Positions 6,531-7,261 of a stretch of 7,261 bases of DNA are shown piece by piece. The position numbers and the translations under genes are program-made. A model generated the notes under the pieces. The model searched no databases and had not been told where the DNA came from. It worked only from the letters and a program-made list of their open reading frames with translations. Where the stretch lies: contig JAISRJ010000195.1 of the NCBI GenBank assembly GCA_031273705.1, positions 1 through 7,261 on the forward strand, written 5' to 3'. Position 1 is the stretch's first letter. Each line of letters begins with the position of its first letter. The stretch is from Clostridiales bacterium. Its GTDB lineage: Bacteria > Bacillota > Clostridia > Lachnospirales > WQUN01.

Positions 6531-7212
6531 ACTTCAACACGCTTTGCGCAAGATCTATTCTGTTTGTAATTACAGCGTCCACACCTAAATGATTCGCGTA
6601 ATTAAATTCATCAGGATGGTTAAGGGTCCACGGGCGAACTTTTATCCCTCGCTTGTGACAATCATCCACAAGACCGGGGAAGAATAATTGGCTGTATTCG
6701 GGGTGCAGTGCCAGCGCCCCGACTTTTTCGCATTGTTCGCCTGTTACAAGAATTCCGTTGCCGCATAAAAGCGCCGTTTGCGCCTTTGCGTTTAATTCAT
6801 GTATTTTTTTAACGGACCAATGATTAAATGAGGACCAAACTACCTGATCCACCGCGTCATATTTTTGTACCAACGACATCGCTTTTTCCTCAATGCCGTT
6901 ATAAAAGATTATTCCGGTTTTTAGTTCGATATTCATAATTAAGCCCGTAGGACAAATTAATTTCAAAACTTCCGCCAATGTTGGAATCTTAAATTTTCTT
7001 AATTCCGCCAGCGTATAATCCTTAACCCAACCGTTACTTGCGCGGTCGATAGTTTCGTCGTGAATAACAACAATTTCGCCGTCTTTTGCAAGTTGAATGT
7101 CTAGTTCCACACCGTCCGCGCCCATATCAACAGCTAATTTAAAACTCTCTAAAGTATTTTCCGGAGCAAAATGACACGCGCCGCGATGAGCCCATATTTC
7201 CATCAAATCCAT
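6520..7212 (-). CDS. Glycerophosphodiester phosphodiesterase
   Basis: A 230-residue TIM-barrel enzyme of the GDPD family, of normal length for the short cytosolic (UgpQ-like) type, with no signal peptide or membrane segment. Visible motifs are AHRGA at 8-12, PENT at 17-20, ELD at 36-38, HDETIDR at 51-57 and NIELK at 94-98; His9 and His51 match the catalytic pair, and Glu36, Asp38 and Glu96 the metal ligands. Late landmarks are RPWTLN at 193-198 and GVDAVITNR at 210-218. The family hydrolyses glycerophosphodiesters to glycerol 3-phosphate plus an alcohol. As first gene of the visible operon, it could feed glycerol 3-phosphate, or free choline, to the downstream cytidylyltransferase; this is inference. 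The start at 7212 has GGAAGGA only four bases upstream; the ATG at 7203 (codon 4) would have a 13-base spacing and is a possible alternative. Confidence 0.95.
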   Translation of the reverse strand: MDLMEIWAHRGACHFAPENTLESFKLAVDMGADGVELDIQLAKDGEIVVIHDETIDRASNGWVKDYTLAELRKFKIPTLAEVLKLICPTGLIMNIELKTGIIFYNGIEEKAMSLVQKYDAVDQVVWSSFNHWSVKKIHELNAKAQTALLCGNGILVTGEQCEKVGALALHPEYSQLFFPGLVDDCHKRGIKVRPWTLNHPDEFNYANHLGVDAVITNRIDLAQSVLKYVK

Positions 7213-7261
7213 TCTATCCTTCCATTAGAAATTATACCCGCAAGCGAAATCATTTGCCATC
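7203..7261 (-). other. Possible 3' end of an upstream operon gene
   Basis: Two minus-strand frames are open into the right edge. One ends in TAA at 7227-7225 with the tail ANDFACGYNF, leaving 12 bases before the phosphodiesterase ATG at 7212. The other ends in TGA at 7205-7203 with the tail ISNGRIEWI, sharing one base with the alternative ATG at 7203 (TGATG), the same kind of junction as elsewhere in this operon. The third frame stops at 7252-7250. No promoter-like sequence is seen here, so an upstream gene is likely, but the frame cannot be chosen from so few codons. Confidence 0.25.
7217..7223 (-). promoter_or_regulatory. Ribosome binding site for the phosphodiesterase gene
   Basis: GGAAGGA on the minus strand, four bases before the ATG at 7212 and thirteen before the ATG at 7203. 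Neither spacing is ideal, so the start is uncertain by three codons. Both starts leave the catalytic His-Arg-Gly motif intact. Confidence 0.55.

Overview
This window is a stretch of a single, tightly packed, leftward (minus-strand) operon for building or decorating a cell-surface glycopolymer. No rRNA, tRNA, CRISPR array, insertion sequence or rightward gene was found. The moderately AT-rich composition, purine-rich Shine-Dalgarno sites, TagD-type cytidylyltransferase and LicD-type transferase suggest a Gram-positive-type anaerobe, most likely a clostridial Bacillota. That is an inference from gene content; no marker gene fixes the taxon.

In transcription order (right to left): (1) 7212-6520, a cytosolic glycerophosphodiester phosphodiesterase; (2) 6530-4914, a three-part protein with a degenerate methyltransferase-like N-terminus, a kinase-like middle and a C-terminal Rossmann-type module; (3) 4917-3772, a LicD-family phosphotransferase with a C-terminal Rossmann-type module; (4) 3771-2455, a family 2 glycosyltransferase with a similar C-terminal module; (5) 2455-581, a 624-residue fusion of two cytidylyltransferase domains and a Gfo/Idh/MocA oxidoreductase; (6) 543-1, the N-terminal 181 codons of a second family 2 glycosyltransferase, cut by the window edge and paralogous to (4). 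Genes 1 to 5 overlap or abut (11, 4, 0 and 1 bases), which implies translational coupling. The only gap is 37 bp, before gene 6. No promoter or terminator is visible, so the operon probably extends past both ends.

Proposed logic (inference): the phosphodiesterase releases glycerol 3-phosphate or a related phospho-alcohol, the tandem cytidylyltransferase makes one or two CDP-alcohols, the oxidoreductase supplies or modifies the polyol, and the LicD-family enzyme transfers the phospho-alcohol to a glycan built by the glycosyltransferases. This resembles CDP-glycerol or CDP-choline decoration of capsules and teichoic acids, but the actual substrates cannot be read from sequence.

The most unusual points are the double cytidylyltransferase fusion, whose second domain starts exactly like free-standing TagD and has its own strong ribosome binding site; a near-perfect 20-bp palindrome in the linker before it; and similar C-terminal nucleotide-binding-like modules on three different enzymes of one operon.
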